The notes under the pieces are model-generated. The model had not been told where the DNA came from, ran no database searches, and saw only the letters and a program-made list of their open reading frames with translations. Both the position numbers and the translations under genes were made by a program. A stretch of 5,484 nucleotides of DNA, from assembly GCA_031267475.1 (NCBI GenBank), contig JAIRZA010000009.1, positions 1 through 5,484 of the forward strand, given 5' to 3'. This DNA comes from Spirochaetaceae bacterium (GTDB taxonomy: Bacteria; Spirochaetota; Spirochaetia; Treponematales; Breznakiellaceae). Of this stretch, positions 4,592-5,484 are shown piece by piece. Position 1 is the first letter of the stretch. Each line of letters starts with the position of its first letter.

Positions 4592-5484
4592 CCACAATCC
4601 CCTATTTTCCGGGAGACGAATACTTAGCCAGCGGCAACGTCCTCGCAAAAGCCGGCGCGGCGCCGGAATGGGACTTTCATACTCTTACAGGCTGGAAGAT
4701 TGAAGACGGCGAAGAGGCGACCCTTAACACTCCGATAACGGAAAATACTACGGTAACCGCGGTCTGGGCCGACGCTCCTAAAAAGCCTTACTACACGGTA
4801 ACTTTCAACAAAAACGACGGTACAGGCGCGTTTGAAAAACGCATCGCAATCCCGGAAAAGATATGGTACGAGATAACCGTTGACTCCAACACCAATGAGG
4901 AGGAGGGTGCTGAGGAAAAATCTGAGGAAGTGACGGATGCGGACGGCGAAGCCAAGACTATCCATTTTACAACTGACGATAAGGCGGATAACAGGAAAAA
5001 AGACGGTTTAATCATCGGCGAGAACTACAAGCTGGCGGAAAAGTATTCGATCGGCGAAACTAGCGAGGTAACGCAGAACCCGCTGGTACCCGTGTTCACG
5101 CGGGAGCATTACAAAAGCGGCGACTGGAAAGACATGACCGGGAAATCTGTAACTCCCGATGCCCACTACGAAGTTACCGGCGACACGCAGTTGTACCAGC
5201 AATGGACTGCCAACACTTTTACCGTAAAGTTTAACTCAAACAACAAGACTCTGACGAAGACTACTCTTATCGATATATCCGGCGTGAACGAGGCTTTGAG
5301 CGCCGCAGGCGGCTTGAAGGCGGCGGGTATGGATCTACCCGCTGTAGAAGAAGACGTAACCATAGACCAGATAATCTACAAGTTCGTGAACTGGACGGAC
5401 AAGGCGGATGGGAGCGGCAAGACTATAATCGCATCTACCCCGCTGTTTCCGAAAGATGGCGCGAATGAAGTAACACTGTATGCG
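4555..5484 (+). CDS. InlB-type repeat region of the lipoprotein, shifted frame, 3' end beyond window
   Basis: This frame is open for 310 codons, from the end of the C tract to the window edge. It has no start codon or ribosome site of its own near the tract: upstream in frame is TAA at 4528-4530, and the first in-frame ATG is far inside the domain. It is therefore the continuation of the lipoprotein gene. It opens with a Pro-rich linker (NDPLPPEPVPP). Three InlB/Flg_new-like units follow: about 4594-4767 ending TVTAVWA; 4789-5205, starting YYTVTFNKNDG and ending TQLYQQW; and 5215 onward, starting TFTVKFNSNN with FVNW, reaching NEVTLYA at the edge. Unit two is much longer than the usual 70 or so residues, because an acidic, Lys-rich insertion (EEEGAEEKSEE and following, about 4880-5010) interrupts it. 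Such repeats form elongated beta-rich stalks on surface proteins in many gut bacteria and spirochaetes. The C-terminal end is not visible. Confidence 0.82.

Noticed and set aside
4624..5363. Several minus-strand open frames opposite the InlB-repeat region.
   Set aside because: They have no recognisable domains or ribosome sites and mirror the codon pattern of the plus-strand repeat frame.

Overview
The window looks like accessory DNA from a Shine-Dalgarno-using, probably Gram-negative anaerobe. A cysteine-lipidated protein with InlB-type (Listeria-Bacteroides, Flg_new) repeats, folate-type ECF transport genes and an AAA/DUF4143 ATPase would fit a host-associated spirochaete such as a gut Treponema. 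That assignment is inference from gene content only; Firmicutes or other gut phyla are not excluded.

Layout. The left two thirds is read on the minus strand: two tandem, overlapping FolT-type ECF substrate-binding (S) genes (3644 to 2450), one ECF ATPase gene (ecfA, 2453 to 1632) and a short ECF transmembrane coupling gene (ecfT, 1635 to 1075). The overlaps are 8, 4 and 4 bases, so the four genes form one tightly coupled operon. Beyond it, on the same strand, lies an ATPase of the AAA_14/DUF4143 type (1016 to beyond base 1). It has its own good promoter, placed so that the mRNA would start at or next to the ATG.

Between the ECF operon and the rightward lipoprotein gene is about 530 bp without a conventional gene, but it is full of structure. 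Bases 3645-3925 look like a long 5' leader of the ECF operon, with nested long-range helices, a choice of competing pairings beside the Shine-Dalgarno site, and an 11-codon open frame with a perfect AAGGAGG. I could not assign it to a riboswitch class I know. Bases 3971-4074 are a mosaic of GC-rich palindromes, and 4078-4122 is a perfect 21-bp inverted repeat with a 3-base centre.

The right part (4172 to beyond 5484) is a lipoprotein gene on the plus strand. It is split by a run of 14 C at 4541-4554. As read, translation stops at 4591. With 15 (or 12) C the frame continues to the end of the window through at least three InlB-like repeat units. This is the architecture of a phase-variable surface protein, though a homopolymer sequencing error would look the same.

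How it fits together: the FolT-like S proteins, EcfT and EcfA would form a vitamin importer, probably for folate. The ATPase has an Asn in place of the switch His and no partner ATPase gene is present here, so a second EcfA encoded elsewhere is likely needed. The strongest candidates for something undescribed are the structured leader with its small ORF and the poly-C switch.
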